Origin: Pseudobdellovibrionaceae bacterium
Lineage (GTDB): Bacteria > Bdellovibrionota > Bdellovibrionia > Bdellovibrionales > Bdellovibrionaceae
Reading direction: 5' to 3'
Assembly: GCA_013359135.1 (NCBI GenBank)
Contig: JABWCN010000030.1
Location: 1 to 53,258 of the forward strand
Length of the DNA: 53,258 bases
Position 1 is the stretch's first letter. Each line of letters starts with the position of its first letter. Position numbers and translations under genes: made by a program. Positions 8,178 through 17,985 of this stretch are shown in pieces. The notes below the pieces were generated by a model. The model saw nothing but the letters and a program-made list of their open reading frames with translations. It was not told the DNA's origin and did not search any database.

Positions 8178-9692
8178 TTACTTTTTTACAACGGCCCATT
8201 TAGCAGGAACTGTTGGATAGTTAGCTGTTAGGTCATTAACGTTAAAATTACCAGTTGATAATTTAATTTGTGGTCTGCCGTTGAAAGCAAAATTTTCAAG
8301 AGAGGATTGAAAACGAGATCTACCTGTTAGTGACATCGCCAATTTTACAGCTGCCAAAGCATTCATTTTCCCAAATCCATAAGCTGGATCCCATTTAGGA
8401 GCAGTTATAGGGTCACCATTTCCATTAACGTAGGTTAAGGTGTTCATAATGATTTCTCTAATTTGTTGAGGTGTGAATTTGTTATTCACCTGGAAAAGCA
8501 GAGCAGCTATACCGGCCGCGTGTGGACATGCCATGGATGTTCCTGATAGTGCTGCCATTTTTCCACCAGGTATAGAGGAAATAATATCAACTCCTGGAGC
8601 TGTGAAGTCAGGTTTTTGAATTGTCTTACCTTGAAATGTAGCAGGGCCTCTGGAGGAAAATTTGGCGATTTTACCATCTTTACCGGTCGCCCCTATAGCT
8701 AAAACTGAAGGGTGTTCATGAGGTGTAGTGATAGTAGATGGGCCAGGTCCTGAATTACCTGCAGAAAAAACAGGTAAAATTCCCGCAGCTTCCCAAGCAG
8801 AGATGGCTCTATAGAATAACTCAATGTCAGGAGCACCCTCTGCATTCCATGAGTTACTTATTAAAGCGGGTGAATCTTGTGTATTAGGATTACTATCAGG
8901 ATCAAGCATGAACTGCATAGACTGTAACATTTTATCATAACCATCTAAAGCCGCAGCACCAATGATTTTGGCTTCAGGGGCTACTGCAATATTGGTTGTC
9001 GTTCTATCACCACCAGCAATAGTTCCTGAAACATGGGTTCCATGGCGATCTCTGTCTACAGGTTCTGTGATCTGATTAGCTACTGAGTCGTAGAATAGAG
9101 CGATTTTTCCAGCAAGTGCAGGATGCTTTCCATCCATGCCAGTATCAATAACACCAACATTAACCCCACGACCTTGAATTTCTGGATTTGTTTTCATTAA
9201 TTCATCAATTTTAATCTCTTTTAAATCATAAGGATAATCAGCATCTTCTTTATGAGGAGCGATTCTTCCTGAAACAGGGTTAACATATAAAATTTTTCTG
9301 TTCGCGTAGATTTTTTCAACGTTAGGAATTTGAGTTAATTTTCTTAAACCATTAGGTGTTACTTCCATACCCAAAGAGTTATTAATCCAAAACTGATTAA
9401 CTATTCGCATATCATTAGGATTTTTTGCTATTTCAGAAAAAGCTGTCTGAAAAGATTTTTTGTAAAGAGACTGAAGGTATTTTTTTACTTGAGCACTTTG
9501 GTAACGAGCTGGTGCAGGAATGCCGTTCGTATCATACTTTAATAACACAATAACTTTAAGTGATCGTTCCGCATTGTTATTAATAAACTTTAAAAGTTGA
9601 GGGTCTACGTAAGTATCAGCACTAACGACACTAGTTACTATTAGAGTCAGTAATGCTGAGATTACAGATTTTTTTAACAAAGATTTAATCAT
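8178..9692 (-). CDS. Secreted subtilisin-family serine protease (S8)
   Basis: An endopeptidase with a complete subtilase triad: Asp183 in VIDTGMDG, His217 in HGTHVSG and Ser386 in GTSMACPHAAG, with the oxyanion Asn313 in SAGNSGPG. A signal peptide (about 1-25, cleavage near VVSA-D) precedes an inhibitor-I9-like propeptide (about 26-140) that should be removed autocatalytically. The 504-residue length leaves a short tail of about 60 residues after the catalytic domain. It is 25 bases downstream of a secreted M14 carboxypeptidase in the same direction, so an endo- and an exo-acting peptidase are probably coexpressed. The function is inferred to be extracellular or periplasmic protein digestion, suited to feeding on proteins from other cells. 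Confidence 0.95.
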   Translation of the reverse strand: MIKSLLKKSVISALLTLIVTSVVSADTYVDPQLLKFINNNAERSLKVIVLLKYDTNGIPAPARYQSAQVKKYLQSLYKKSFQTAFSEIAKNPNDMRIVNQFWINNSLGMEVTPNGLRKLTQIPNVEKIYANRKILYVNPVSGRIAPHKEDADYPYDLKEIKIDELMKTNPEIQGRGVNVGVIDTGMDGKHPALAGKIALFYDSVANQITEPVDRDRHGTHVSGTIAGGDRTTTNIAVAPEAKIIGAAALDGYDKMLQSMQFMLDPDSNPNTQDSPALISNSWNAEGAPDIELFYRAISAWEAAGILPVFSAGNSGPGPSTITTPHEHPSVLAIGATGKDGKIAKFSSRGPATFQGKTIQKPDFTAPGVDIISSIPGGKMAALSGTSMACPHAAGIAALLFQVNNKFTPQQIREIIMNTLTYVNGNGDPITAPKWDPAYGFGKMNALAAVKLAMSLTGRSRFQSSLENFAFNGRPQIKLSTGNFNVNDLTANYPTVPAKWAVVKK

Positions 9693-9717
9693 ATATATTC
9701 CTTTATATTTTCTTTAC

Positions 9718-10842
9718 TTAAATTCTATTTCTTACGATCCATCTTGATTGATTGATCGTGTGAACTCGCGCGATATAGGTTAAAAGTGCTTTTCTATTTT
9801 GTTGGTAATAGTAGCTTACTTTATTTGGATTTGGATACTTTTCGTTAGACAATTCAATGGTGATTTGAATGTCTTTATACCAATTGAATGACCAATCTTG
9901 CATTCCTCCATCAACTTCATACCAATTATACCCATTAACAATACCTTGAGGGAAAACTTTCGAAGCACCAATATAAGGAGCATTAGCTGAGTATTCCAAG
10001 CTTAGACTTTTAACAGCATCGTGTAATGGAAATTTCTCAGGCACTGTATCCCAAGGGTAGCTGATAACTTCTGCACCACCATGAAAGTTGGCTGATAATA
10101 AAAATTTTCTTTGAGATTGCCATTTCATAACTAGTTGTGTCTCTAGAGCCCTGCCTTCAATCGTATTTTGATTGTCGGATGTGGAAAAATCAGGAAAGTC
10201 CCTATTAAGATCTACGTGGTTTGCGTTGCCTCTAGTCACAGCTTGAGCACCATCTGGATTCATTGATGGCAGAATATAAATTTGAGTTTTATCAAGAAGA
10301 TCCGTAATAAAAGAGTCTTTGCCATAGTTTGCAATAAGGTCTTCGATTAAAAGAACCATGAGTTCTCTACCGATAATTTCATCTCCATGCATGTTTGCAA
10401 TGTATTTAAATTCAGGTCGGTTATCATCAAAAGAGACATTTTTTGATAACTTAACTACCCATAAATCTCTGCCTTTAACAGATTTCCCAATAGAAAACAT
10501 TTTTGCAATATTTGGATTGGTTGCTATGGCATTTTGAATTCTTTGTGCTACTTGTTCAGGGGTAGCGTATCCACCTCTGAAAGCTTCTTTTTGTTTGTTT
10601 TGATTTAGATTAACAAATCTAACTTGAGTTTTTAAAATATAGTTTCCAAGTCCTCTTGGTCCATAGACTTCAAATCCTAGAGAACTAACGTGATCAACGG
10701 TGAGTTCTTTGTAGGGGGCAAAGTATTTTAGATTTTCCTTCCCATAAATGAAATAAGATTCGTGAGTGAACTTGGCAAAGCCTGTAACGGCTAATAATAT
10801 TGCCAGTATAAAAACTTTACATGATAGCGTCAGTTTTTCCAT
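9718..10842 (-). CDS. Secreted zinc carboxypeptidase (M14 family)
   Basis: A 374-residue exopeptidase that removes C-terminal residues from peptides. The signal peptide is about residues 1-23. Zinc ligands are His152 and Glu155 (NMHGDE) and His254 (NFHGG). The substrate-binding stretch is DLNRDFPD (211-218) and the catalytic glutamate is Glu330 in TIELSNEKYP. These motifs are closest to the carboxypeptidase D/E/N-like branch. An N-terminal segment of about 90 residues before the catalytic domain looks like a small prodomain. It is immediately followed by the subtilase. The 161 bases upstream contain no gene and no convincing promoter. Confidence 0.93.
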   Translation of the reverse strand: MEKLTLSCKVFILAILLAVTGFAKFTHESYFIYGKENLKYFAPYKELTVDHVSSLGFEVYGPRGLGNYILKTQVRFVNLNQNKQKEAFRGGYATPEQVAQRIQNAIATNPNIAKMFSIGKSVKGRDLWVVKLSKNVSFDDNRPEFKYIANMHGDEIIGRELMVLLIEDLIANYGKDSFITDLLDKTQIYILPSMNPDGAQAVTRGNANHVDLNRDFPDFSTSDNQNTIEGRALETQLVMKWQSQRKFLLSANFHGGAEVISYPWDTVPEKFPLHDAVKSLSLEYSANAPYIGASKVFPQGIVNGYNWYEVDGGMQDWSFNWYKDIQITIELSNEKYPNPNKVSYYYQQNRKALLTYIARVHTINQSRWIVRNRI

Positions 10843-11003
10843 ATGAATTTCAGTGATTTTTTACCACTGCCCCTTTAAATTGTTACCCCCATTGGTGATT
10901 TGAATACTCTACATCTTGAGTTAAAAAAGCAAGGGTATTTACTAAAAAATAAGCATTTCCAACGAGATGCAAAAATAAGAAAAACTTAAGTGAGGCATTA
11001 GTT

Positions 11004-12089
11004 TTATTTTGGTTGAGAGCTCTCTAGTTCTGTAACAGGGATAATGTCTTCATTATTCTGAACTCTAAGTTCGTTGGAAACGGTCTTAAGGTTTTTTGGA
11101 GTCTTAATCAAACTGCCTCTTTTTAAATCAGGAGGGGTGATTTCTTTGTGAATCCAGGTTAGAAAATTTCTTTCAGAGTTGAAGCAAATTAATTGGCGAG
11201 TTTTGCCTTTTTCTTTTTGTAAGTCTCCCGTCATTCTGGCTAATCCAGCAATTTCAATAGTTTTTTTAAGAACACGGCTACGTTCTTCTGTTTTGTAAGC
11301 CAAGAGGTAAGAAAAAGTCAGAGTATCATTTCTCATGGGTAAATGATTTTCAATTTTACTAAACCATTCGGGCTTTTCGAAGTGAATACGGTCATGACAC
11401 CAGTCTCTTTTTGATTGCTCTAGTAGGGAGCAGCTCAACTGATGAGTACATGGAGCTACAATAGAGTAACCCTTTTCAATCAGTTTTTTACGAATTTCTA
11501 GTAACTTTCTGCTGTCCTCCTGGGTCGATGGTTCAACTATCATTAAATAATTGAATTTTTCTAATAGGCTAAGAGTTTTCCCAATTTCTTTTTCTGTTAA
11601 TGAGTAGGAAAAGACACCCAAAGAGGTTCTGTCTATTTTTGCGAGTAGGGCTTTTTCATCATTTAGCCATTTAAATGGTGTGTTTTCCCAATAATTTTTT
11701 AACTTTGGTTCTTTTTCAAATTGATAAATTTTCTCAGGATCAAAGTCATCTATAAACCCCCAAGAGCTTGTTCCTAGGCCAGAACCGTAATCTATGATTT
11801 GGCTAAACTCTCTCACATTCCAAAATTTTTTCATCTCTTCAATGACGGCTTTGTTTCTGAGGTAGTTGAGTGGGAAATAATAACTGAGTTGAGCAATCCA
11901 AGTTAAACGTTCATTCCAGGGAGTTGTAGCTAGAGGGTTTTCAATATAAAAATCAGACATGAATAAAATAGCATCTGCAATTTTTTTTGAGTTAGAAAAT
12001 GACAAATTGTATTTACTTAATTTACTCTCAATCTGCTCGCACAGATTCTTTGGAAGAGAAAATGATCTTTTTGTTGAAATTTGAGTCAT
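11004..12089 (-). CDS. Rsm22/METTL17-like methyltransferase-fold protein
   Basis: Resembles Rsm22, a small-ribosomal-subunit-associated protein of mitochondria and some bacteria. An S-adenosylmethionine-fold glycine loop is visible (IIDYGSGLGTSSW, near residue 98). Family hallmarks follow: VEPST near 187, then APCTHQLSC...DWCHDRIHF (about 215-240), whose cysteines in relatives bind a [4Fe-4S] cluster, and a strand SYLLAYK near 265. The gene lies 20 bases after the GT9 glycosyltransferase in a run with gcvP. The likely role is 30S ribosome assembly. Whether it methylates anything is unknown, as several family members are thought to be assembly factors rather than enzymes. Confidence 0.72.
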   Translation of the reverse strand: MTQISTKRSFSLPKNLCEQIESKLSKYNLSFSNSKKIADAILFMSDFYIENPLATTPWNERLTWIAQLSYYFPLNYLRNKAVIEEMKKFWNVREFSQIIDYGSGLGTSSWGFIDDFDPEKIYQFEKEPKLKNYWENTPFKWLNDEKALLAKIDRTSLGVFSYSLTEKEIGKTLSLLEKFNYLMIVEPSTQEDSRKLLEIRKKLIEKGYSIVAPCTHQLSCSLLEQSKRDWCHDRIHFEKPEWFSKIENHLPMRNDTLTFSYLLAYKTEERSRVLKKTIEIAGLARMTGDLQKEKGKTRQLICFNSERNFLTWIHKEITPPDLKRGSLIKTPKNLKTVSNELRVQNNEDIIPVTELESSQPK

Positions 12090-12109
12090 AGGGCTTTACC
12101 AGTGTCTTT

Positions 12110-13165
12110 CTAGATTAACTCTTTAAGAATTTGTTGGTGATCGATCTGATCCATGCAGTTATAGTGAGGACATTTTTCTTTAAGACAATGAAAGTCAGCT
12201 GGGCAGCTGACTTGAGGATAAAAAAGAGAAACTTTTTCACCACGTGCGGCCCATCTTGTTGGGTGTTGAACTTTGATCGGAGAAAAAATACCGATAGTTT
12301 TTTTACCAAGACTTGCTGATAAATGTAAAACTCCAGTGCTTGGGGCTACTACTGCCTTAGAGCTTTTAAGAATTACTAGTAATTCTGTGGCTGAGAGTTT
12401 GTTTTGCAAAATAATGACTCTGGAGTGATTTTTGAAGGTAGATTTTATTGTGCGGAGATAATTCTCATCCATTGGAGTTCCGGTGATCACGATTTGAAAT
12501 GAAGTTTTATCCAATAAAGCCACGATAAGTGAAAGGTATTTTTCCTCGGGCCAGTTCAGTGCGCTGCCAGCCATTCCAGGGTGAAGCACTACATAGCTTT
12601 TTTCTTTAAGCTCAAAACGGTGTAATAAAAAAACATTTTCGGGAGCATCCATCTTTTGAACAGGTGTCGTCAAAGGAGCAGTACTATTTTCCCTTAGGGC
12701 TTTATCTACAATTTCATAATTGTAATCGGCCTCATGTTTTTGGGCTAGACTTCTTTTTTGGCGAAGACCTTTATTTAAAAACAAAAATGAATGCCATTGA
12801 CTTAAAACACCATAACGGTAGGGAACTTTTGCAAAGAAGAGTGCCGCGTTGACCCACCAAGGGGCTTGAAAAGAGAAGGCCACCTCAAAGGAATTTTTTT
12901 TCAGAAATTGAAATAATAGTAAGAAGCTTTGTATGGCTTTTTTGGGATTTAAAGATAGGTAATCTTTAGCAGGAACACAGTGATCAGCAATGAATTCAGT
13001 ACCATTATTGATAATCCAAAACTTTCTAGCCTCCTTGGGGAAATCGGGATGATTGTCGCAGGGTAACGTGCAAATCAAATCCCCGATCTTATCAAGTCGG
13101 ATAAATAAAAAGCTTAGAGACTTTGGTAATGCTTCTGTTCCTGTCACCGGTTGTGAATTTCGCAT
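12110..13165 (-). CDS. Glycosyltransferase family 9 (heptosyltransferase-like)
   Basis: A GT-B fold transferase of the ADP-heptose:LPS heptosyltransferase family. The N-terminus LSFLFIRLDKIGDLICTLP carries the family signature, and the second half has the donor-site pattern VLHPGMAGSALNWP near residue 193 and VAPSTGVLHLSASLGKKTIGIFSP near 275. The C-terminus is Cys-rich (about 323-340), also common in GT9. It probably adds a sugar to lipopolysaccharide core in the cytoplasm. ATG 13165 overlaps the gcvP stop in a TGATG junction, indicating translational coupling (a TTG one codon earlier is possible). Pairing with gcvP is functionally unexpected. Confidence 0.88.
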   Translation of the reverse strand: MRNSQPVTGTEALPKSLSFLFIRLDKIGDLICTLPCDNHPDFPKEARKFWIINNGTEFIADHCVPAKDYLSLNPKKAIQSFLLLFQFLKKNSFEVAFSFQAPWWVNAALFFAKVPYRYGVLSQWHSFLFLNKGLRQKRSLAQKHEADYNYEIVDKALRENSTAPLTTPVQKMDAPENVFLLHRFELKEKSYVVLHPGMAGSALNWPEEKYLSLIVALLDKTSFQIVITGTPMDENYLRTIKSTFKNHSRVIILQNKLSATELLVILKSSKAVVAPSTGVLHLSASLGKKTIGIFSPIKVQHPTRWAARGEKVSLFYPQVSCPADFHCLKEKCPHYNCMDQIDHQQILKELI

Positions 13166-16104
13166 CAACTTTGATAGGAATCAACACTAGGGCAAGAACA
13201 AACTAAGTTTCTATCGCCATAAGCATTATCAACTCTTCCCACTGCTGGCCAAATTTTATTGTCCTTGATCCAAGATAAAGGATAGGCAGCTTCTTCGCGT
13301 GAATAGTTAAATTTCCATTCTTTGTTGAGGACCATTTCAGAAGTGTGGGGTGATTGAACTAAAGGGCTATTTTCTAAAGAATAACGTCCTTCCTCAACAG
13401 ATTTGATTTCTTTATGAATGTTGATCATTGAGTTGATAAAGCGATCAAGTTCATATTTTGATTCGCTTTCCGTGGGTTCAATCATTAAAGTTCCTGCTAC
13501 AGGCCAGCTCATTGTGGGAGCGTGAAAACCGTAGTCCATAAGACGTTTGGCAACGTCAGTGACATCTACACCGCTAGTTTTTTTTGCGGGGCGAAGGTCA
13601 ATAATACATTCATGAGCTACCAAACCTTCTCTGCCCTTGTAAAGCACTGGGAAGTATGGATTTAATTTTTTTGCTATATAGTTAGCGTTTAGAATACTTA
13701 CCAGAGTAGATTTTTTCAAACCTTCAGATCCCATCAAGGTGATATATACCCATGAGATTGGCAAAATACTCGCGCTTCCCCATGGGGCTGCTGTAGTTGA
13801 AGTTATACCTGTTTTAGGACCACTCTCTGGGACTGAGGTTAAACGAGGTAAAAATCCTTTCAAATGTTCTCTGACACCTATGGGGCCAACTCCAGGTCCA
13901 CCACCACCATGAGGGATGGCAAAAGTTTTGTGTAAATTCATATGAGATACATCTGGGCCAAATTCTCCTGGTTTTGCCAAGCCAACAAGGGCATTTAAGT
14001 TAGCTCCGTCCATGTAAACCTGTCCACCATTATCATGAATGATTTGGCAAATATCTTTAATTCCTTCTTCAAAGACGCCATGAGTGGAAGGGTAAGTGAC
14101 CATCAATGCAGCTAAGTTATTTTTGTGAAGTTGTGCTTTTTCTTTTAAATCTGAAATGTCCACGTTACCTTGTTCGTCACATTTAACGACCACCACCTGC
14201 ATACCACACATCACAGCAGAGGCCGGATTGGTTCCATGTGCAGAACTTGGAATAAGGCAAATATTGCGATGAGACTCTCCTTTAGATTTGTAAAATTCTC
14301 TGATAACTAATAATCCTGCATATTCTCCCTGAGAGCCCGCATTGGGTTGCAATGACACAGCTGAAAAGCCAGTGATTGCGCTTAGTTTTTTCTCAAGATC
14401 TTTGATCAGCTCCATGTATCCCTGAGCTTGATCTAGAGGCGCAAATGGATGAATTTGATTTACTTCTGGCCATGATACTGGAACCAATTCTGTTGTTGCG
14501 TTTAATTTCATAGTGCAAGAGCCCAATGGAATCATAGAATGAGTTAAAGTAAAATCTTTATTTTGTAACTTGTAAATATAACGAAGTAGTTCCGTCTCGC
14601 TATGGTAAGAATTAAAAACAGGATGAGTTAGAAATTTTGTTTGTCTGAGCAGATTTTGAGGAATTAATAAAGAAGCTGTAGAGGATTTTTTTAAAGATTC
14701 TGAAAGTTCTTTTTCCAAAATATCAACTGTTAGTGTATTATTTGGTGTTTCAGAAAAAACAGAGAATAAATCATTAAGTACTTTTAAATCACAGGTTTCA
14801 TCAAGAGATATACCTAATTTGTTAACCGCGACTTTTCTAAGGTTCAAGTTTAGTTTTAGAGCCTTTTGATAAAAAGTAGCTGCTTTATCGTTTTCGATAA
14901 CTAAGGTATCAAAGCTAGATTGATTTAAAGTTTTGATACCTATTTTTTTTAATCCTAATTGTAAAAGTTGAGTCAATTTATTTACTCTTGCAGCTATTTT
15001 TTTCAGACCTTGTGGTCCGTGATAGACAGCGTACATGGCTGCCATATTCGCCAGAAGAACTTGTGCCGTGCAGATATTAGAAGTCGCTTTTTCTCTACGA
15101 ATATGCTGCTCACGTGTTTGTAAAGCTAAACGAAGCGCTGATTTATTCTGTGAATCTTTTGAAACACCAATAATTCGACCGGGAATGTTTCTTTTATACT
15201 CTTCTTTGGTAGACATGAAAGCGGCATGAGGGCCACCAAATCCAAGTGGTACACCAAAACGTTGGGAATTACCGTACACAATATCAGCGCCCCATTCTCC
15301 AGGAGGTGTTAACAGAGTTAGCGCTAGAAGATCTGTCCCCACTACCATTAGAGCTCTATGGTCTTGTACTTTCTGTGTTAAGCTTTTCCAGTCTGCGATT
15401 TGCCCATCCGTATCTGGATACTGAACAAAGAAAGCAAAAATAGGAGTTTTAAAATCGTAAGATTCAGCAGGTCCTAAAATCATCTCCAATCCTAGAGGTT
15501 CACAACGAGTTTTTAAAACCTCGACAACCTGAGGGTGAAGTTTGTCAGATACAAAAAAATGTTTTGCGGTAGTATTTTTACTAACAGAATGAGCCATGCT
15601 CATCGCTTCAGCGGCTGCGGTGCCTTCATCAAGAAGAGAGGCATTAGCAATTTCCATGGCAGTAAGATCTCTGATCATAGTTTGAAAATTTAATAGTGAT
15701 TCCATTCTACCTTGAGAAATTTCTGCTTGGTATGGGGTGTAGGCTGTATACCAAACTGGATTTTCCAAAATATTACGTTGAATGATCGTTGGTGTATAAG
15801 TTCCATAGTATCCCTGGCCAATAAGAGACTTGTTGAGCTTGTTAGCCCCCATCATGTTTTTTAATTGAGTTAGAATATCATTTTCTGAAATGCCAAAACC
15901 AATATCCATTGTTTTTGTGTCAAGTATGGTTTTGGGAACAACCTGCTTAGCTAAGTCGTCTAAGTTGGAAAAGCCTAACTCGTTAAGCATTTCAGTTTGT
16001 TCAGACTCAGAAGGACCGATATGTCTTTGTATGAACTCATTTTTATTTGAAAGTTCTGACAAGTTAAGACTTAAAAAATGCGATGAATGATGCTGATTTG
16101 ACAT
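13165..16104 (-). CDS. gcvP: Glycine dehydrogenase (decarboxylating), P protein
   Basis: The pyridoxal-phosphate enzyme of glycine cleavage: it decarboxylates glycine and transfers the aminomethyl group to lipoyl-GcvH. The 979 residues correspond to the fused single-chain P protein, with an N-terminal half (about 20-450) and a catalytic C-terminal half. The cofactor lysine is Lys726 in [10 protein letters not shown], followed by the glycine-rich [12 protein letters not shown] loop. The C-terminus SCPSVDSY is family-typical. A GGGAGAAG ribosome site precedes ATG 16104. It is separated from gcvT-gcvH by about 10 kb and heads a transcript with the GT9 and Rsm22-like genes. The 282 bases upstream contain no recognisable glycine riboswitch. 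Confidence 0.97.
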   Translation of the reverse strand: MSNQHHSSHFLSLNLSELSNKNEFIQRHIGPSESEQTEMLNELGFSNLDDLAKQVVPKTILDTKTMDIGFGISENDILTQLKNMMGANKLNKSLIGQGYYGTYTPTIIQRNILENPVWYTAYTPYQAEISQGRMESLLNFQTMIRDLTAMEIANASLLDEGTAAAEAMSMAHSVSKNTTAKHFFVSDKLHPQVVEVLKTRCEPLGLEMILGPAESYDFKTPIFAFFVQYPDTDGQIADWKSLTQKVQDHRALMVVGTDLLALTLLTPPGEWGADIVYGNSQRFGVPLGFGGPHAAFMSTKEEYKRNIPGRIIGVSKDSQNKSALRLALQTREQHIRREKATSNICTAQVLLANMAAMYAVYHGPQGLKKIAARVNKLTQLLQLGLKKIGIKTLNQSSFDTLVIENDKAATFYQKALKLNLNLRKVAVNKLGISLDETCDLKVLNDLFSVFSETPNNTLTVDILEKELSESLKKSSTASLLIPQNLLRQTKFLTHPVFNSYHSETELLRYIYKLQNKDFTLTHSMIPLGSCTMKLNATTELVPVSWPEVNQIHPFAPLDQAQGYMELIKDLEKKLSAITGFSAVSLQPNAGSQGEYAGLLVIREFYKSKGESHRNICLIPSSAHGTNPASAVMCGMQVVVVKCDEQGNVDISDLKEKAQLHKNNLAALMVTYPSTHGVFEEGIKDICQIIHDNGGQVYMDGANLNALVGLAKPGEFGPDVSHMNLHKTFAIPHGGGGPGVGPIGVREHLKGFLPRLTSVPESGPKTGITSTTAAPWGSASILPISWVYITLMGSEGLKKSTLVSILNANYIAKKLNPYFPVLYKGREGLVAHECIIDLRPAKKTSGVDVTDVAKRLMDYGFHAPTMSWPVAGTLMIEPTESESKYELDRFINSMINIHKEIKSVEEGRYSLENSPLVQSPHTSEMVLNKEWKFNYSREEAAYPLSWIKDNKIWPAVGRVDNAYGDRNLVCSCPSVDSYQS

Positions 16105-16386
16105 ATTTAGCTTCTCCCATTTACTAGTGACAAATTCGCTAAAGAATATAGGACTAATAGCTAAAAAGGTCCATTTGAAAAGTATAAAAAAATGCTTGCT
16201 TAACTTGGTGAATCAATAGCTTCGACTATATTCAGCAAGGGGAATGTTTTTTGCTTTTATATCAAAGGTAGGAAAGGATTTTGTTAACCACTTAACTAAG
16301 GCGCAAATAAAGGGTGATGGGAGTTGTTATTATTTCCCTCTATGCCTAATTAGTTAACTGTTGTATAGCAAATTGACATTAGATCC

Positions 16387-17490
16387 ATGGGCTTCATGCT
16401 TAAACACAAACCATTATTTTTTTTAATGTTGACACTAGTTCTTTTCGTAAGCCTTGGGCAGGCTAATGAGTGTTTAGTGACCTATTTTAGTCCTCAAAAG
16501 AAAATCTTTTTTTCTCAATTGAATGAATATGTTGAACATCACGGTGAATGGTATGAGTTAGCGATTCCAACGGAAAAAGGATTTGAGCATAAAATAGTAA
16601 ACTCCTGGGGTGAGGTCACTCGGCTTTTTGAGCAAGTTCCTGTAGAGCATAGAGAGCGTGTACGTAAGTTACTTTGGTTTGCTGAAAAAAAAAGGGAGCA
16701 GCTTATTGAGCATTTTAAACCCATTGCTGAAAAATACAGAGCTCAATTTAAAGTTAGAATTAAAGATATTAATTCATTGAGAAGAAAAATTTTAGATAAG
16801 TCTGCTTCAGGAAATTTTTCTTTAAACGAATTAAATGATTTATTAGGTGTTCGTTTAGTCGTTCCGGCAGATTCTGAGCTTGTAAACTATGAGTCAGTCC
16901 TAAGGGCGTATTCAGAGCTAAACAACTCAAAAGTTCAAACAGAGGCACTAACAGAAAAAATATTAAAAGATCATTTTTCTAAGGTATTTCATTTGGAAAA
17001 GAAGAGTATAATAGAAGTAGAGATTAAGGGAACTCTTAAGGAGATGGAGAAGGGAAGATATTACCGGGCCATTCATTTAGCTTTACGTCCCGATAATGAA
17101 ACTCGAGTTGAAGTTCAAATTATGACCGAAGGGATGCAATTGTGGCATAGCTGGGACCACCCAAAGGTTTACAAAGGAAAAATAGCAGATGTTGAGTATA
17201 AGGAAAGATTAAAAAAGTATTCTCAGTCATGGGTTTCAATAATTCGACTCATCGAAGATGTTCAACGCAACCACACGCCAGCTGAAAACTTTTATAAACT
17301 AATTAGAGACCTTAACCTTAATGACAAGTTACCAATGAGGATGATTGCCTATTTACTCGATAGTCGTTTAGTCACCTTGTTTGATATCAAAGTCTCAGAT
17401 CGAATTTCATATGAAATCTTAGAAGGAAACTACACGCCTCGGACTACTTTTAATGAGTATCTGGTGAGAATGCTAACACATTTGAAGTAA
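16387..17490 (+). CDS. Exported protein with RelA/SpoT nucleotide-synthetase domain
   Basis: A 367-residue protein whose central part (about 110-265) matches the (p)ppGpp synthetase domain, which transfers pyrophosphate from ATP to a purine nucleotide. Visible motifs are R124-x-K126-x3-S130 (ATP site), D151-L-L-G-V-R156 (Mg-binding Asp), Y226-R-A-I-H230 (nucleotide stacking Tyr) and E242-V-Q244-I-M-T (catalytic Glu), then D-H-x3-Y-K at 257-263. All key positions look intact. No HD hydrolase, TGS or ACT domain is present. Residues 1-26 form a signal peptide (basic HK, long hydrophobic core, G-Q-A then N), which is abnormal because ATP and GTP are cytoplasmic. About 100 C-terminal residues are unassigned. 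No antitoxin-like gene adjoins it and its neighbour is convergent. An exported effector toxin is one possibility; function is not established. ATG 16396 is an alternative start. Confidence 0.8.
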   Translation: MGFMLKHKPLFFLMLTLVLFVSLGQANECLVTYFSPQKKIFFSQLNEYVEHHGEWYELAIPTEKGFEHKIVNSWGEVTRLFEQVPVEHRERVRKLLWFAEKKREQLIEHFKPIAEKYRAQFKVRIKDINSLRRKILDKSASGNFSLNELNDLLGVRLVVPADSELVNYESVLRAYSELNNSKVQTEALTEKILKDHFSKVFHLEKKSIIEVEIKGTLKEMEKGRYYRAIHLALRPDNETRVEVQIMTEGMQLWHSWDHPKVYKGKIADVEYKERLKKYSQSWVSIIRLIEDVQRNHTPAENFYKLIRDLNLNDKLPMRMIAYLLDSRLVTLFDIKVSDRISYEILEGNYTPRTTFNEYLVRMLTHLK

Positions 17491-17514
17491 TTTTGATGTT
17501 AAATTATATACTTT

Positions 17515-17976
17515 CTAGGAAGCACTTTTTATTCTTTCTTTTGAGCTAAGTAATTTTTTAAAATCTAATTCTTTAGTATTAAGTACGGATTTCACATCTA
17601 AAATTAAGCATATTTTTTCTTCCCTATAAACTATCTGCTGAATATAATCGGGAATTCCTTCAGTTTCATTTTTGGGTTTAAGCTCATGGCTTTCTGGGGT
17701 AATCACATTGTGGATACAATCGACGACAATGCCATAGGGCTTGCTATCGACCTCGCAGACTATTACAGCTGTATCGTAACTAAGCGTAGGCGTCATACCA
17801 AAGGTAATACGTAAATCGACAATAGGTAAAATTTCATTTCTAAGATAGCTGATACCAAGAAACTTCTTTGAGGATCCAGGAACTGGAGAAATCTCAGGAA
17901 AGCTAATAACTTCTCTGACTTGTTCAAGGGAAACACCAAATGATTCTTCTTTTAGGTTGAAACTTAAATATCTCAT
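17515..17976 (-). CDS. cheW: CheW-like chemotaxis coupling protein
   Basis: A 153-residue single CheW domain: F-x-V-x-L-E-Q-V-R-E-V-I near residues 13-25, then L-R-N-E-I-L-P-I-V-D-L-R near 46, then D-x-Y-G-I-V-V-D near 78-86. CheW links chemoreceptor tips to the kinase CheA at the cytoplasmic array. A strong AAGGAG site precedes ATG 17976. It lies 9 bases after the chemoreceptor-like gene upstream, so the two are almost certainly cotranscribed and this CheW probably serves that receptor. No cheA, cheY, cheB or cheR is in the window. Confidence 0.9.
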   Translation of the reverse strand: MRYLSFNLKEESFGVSLEQVREVISFPEISPVPGSSKKFLGISYLRNEILPIVDLRITFGMTPTLSYDTAVIVCEVDSKPYGIVVDCIHNVITPESHELKPKNETEGIPDYIQQIVYREEKICLILDVKSVLNTKELDFKKLLSSKERIKSAS

Positions 17977-17985
17977 GGAGCTCCT

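Noticed and set aside
16105-16386. Glycine riboswitch upstream of gcvP
   Set aside because: No pair of conserved glycine-aptamer cores was found in this 282-base gap. The only purine-rich element is the ribosome site.
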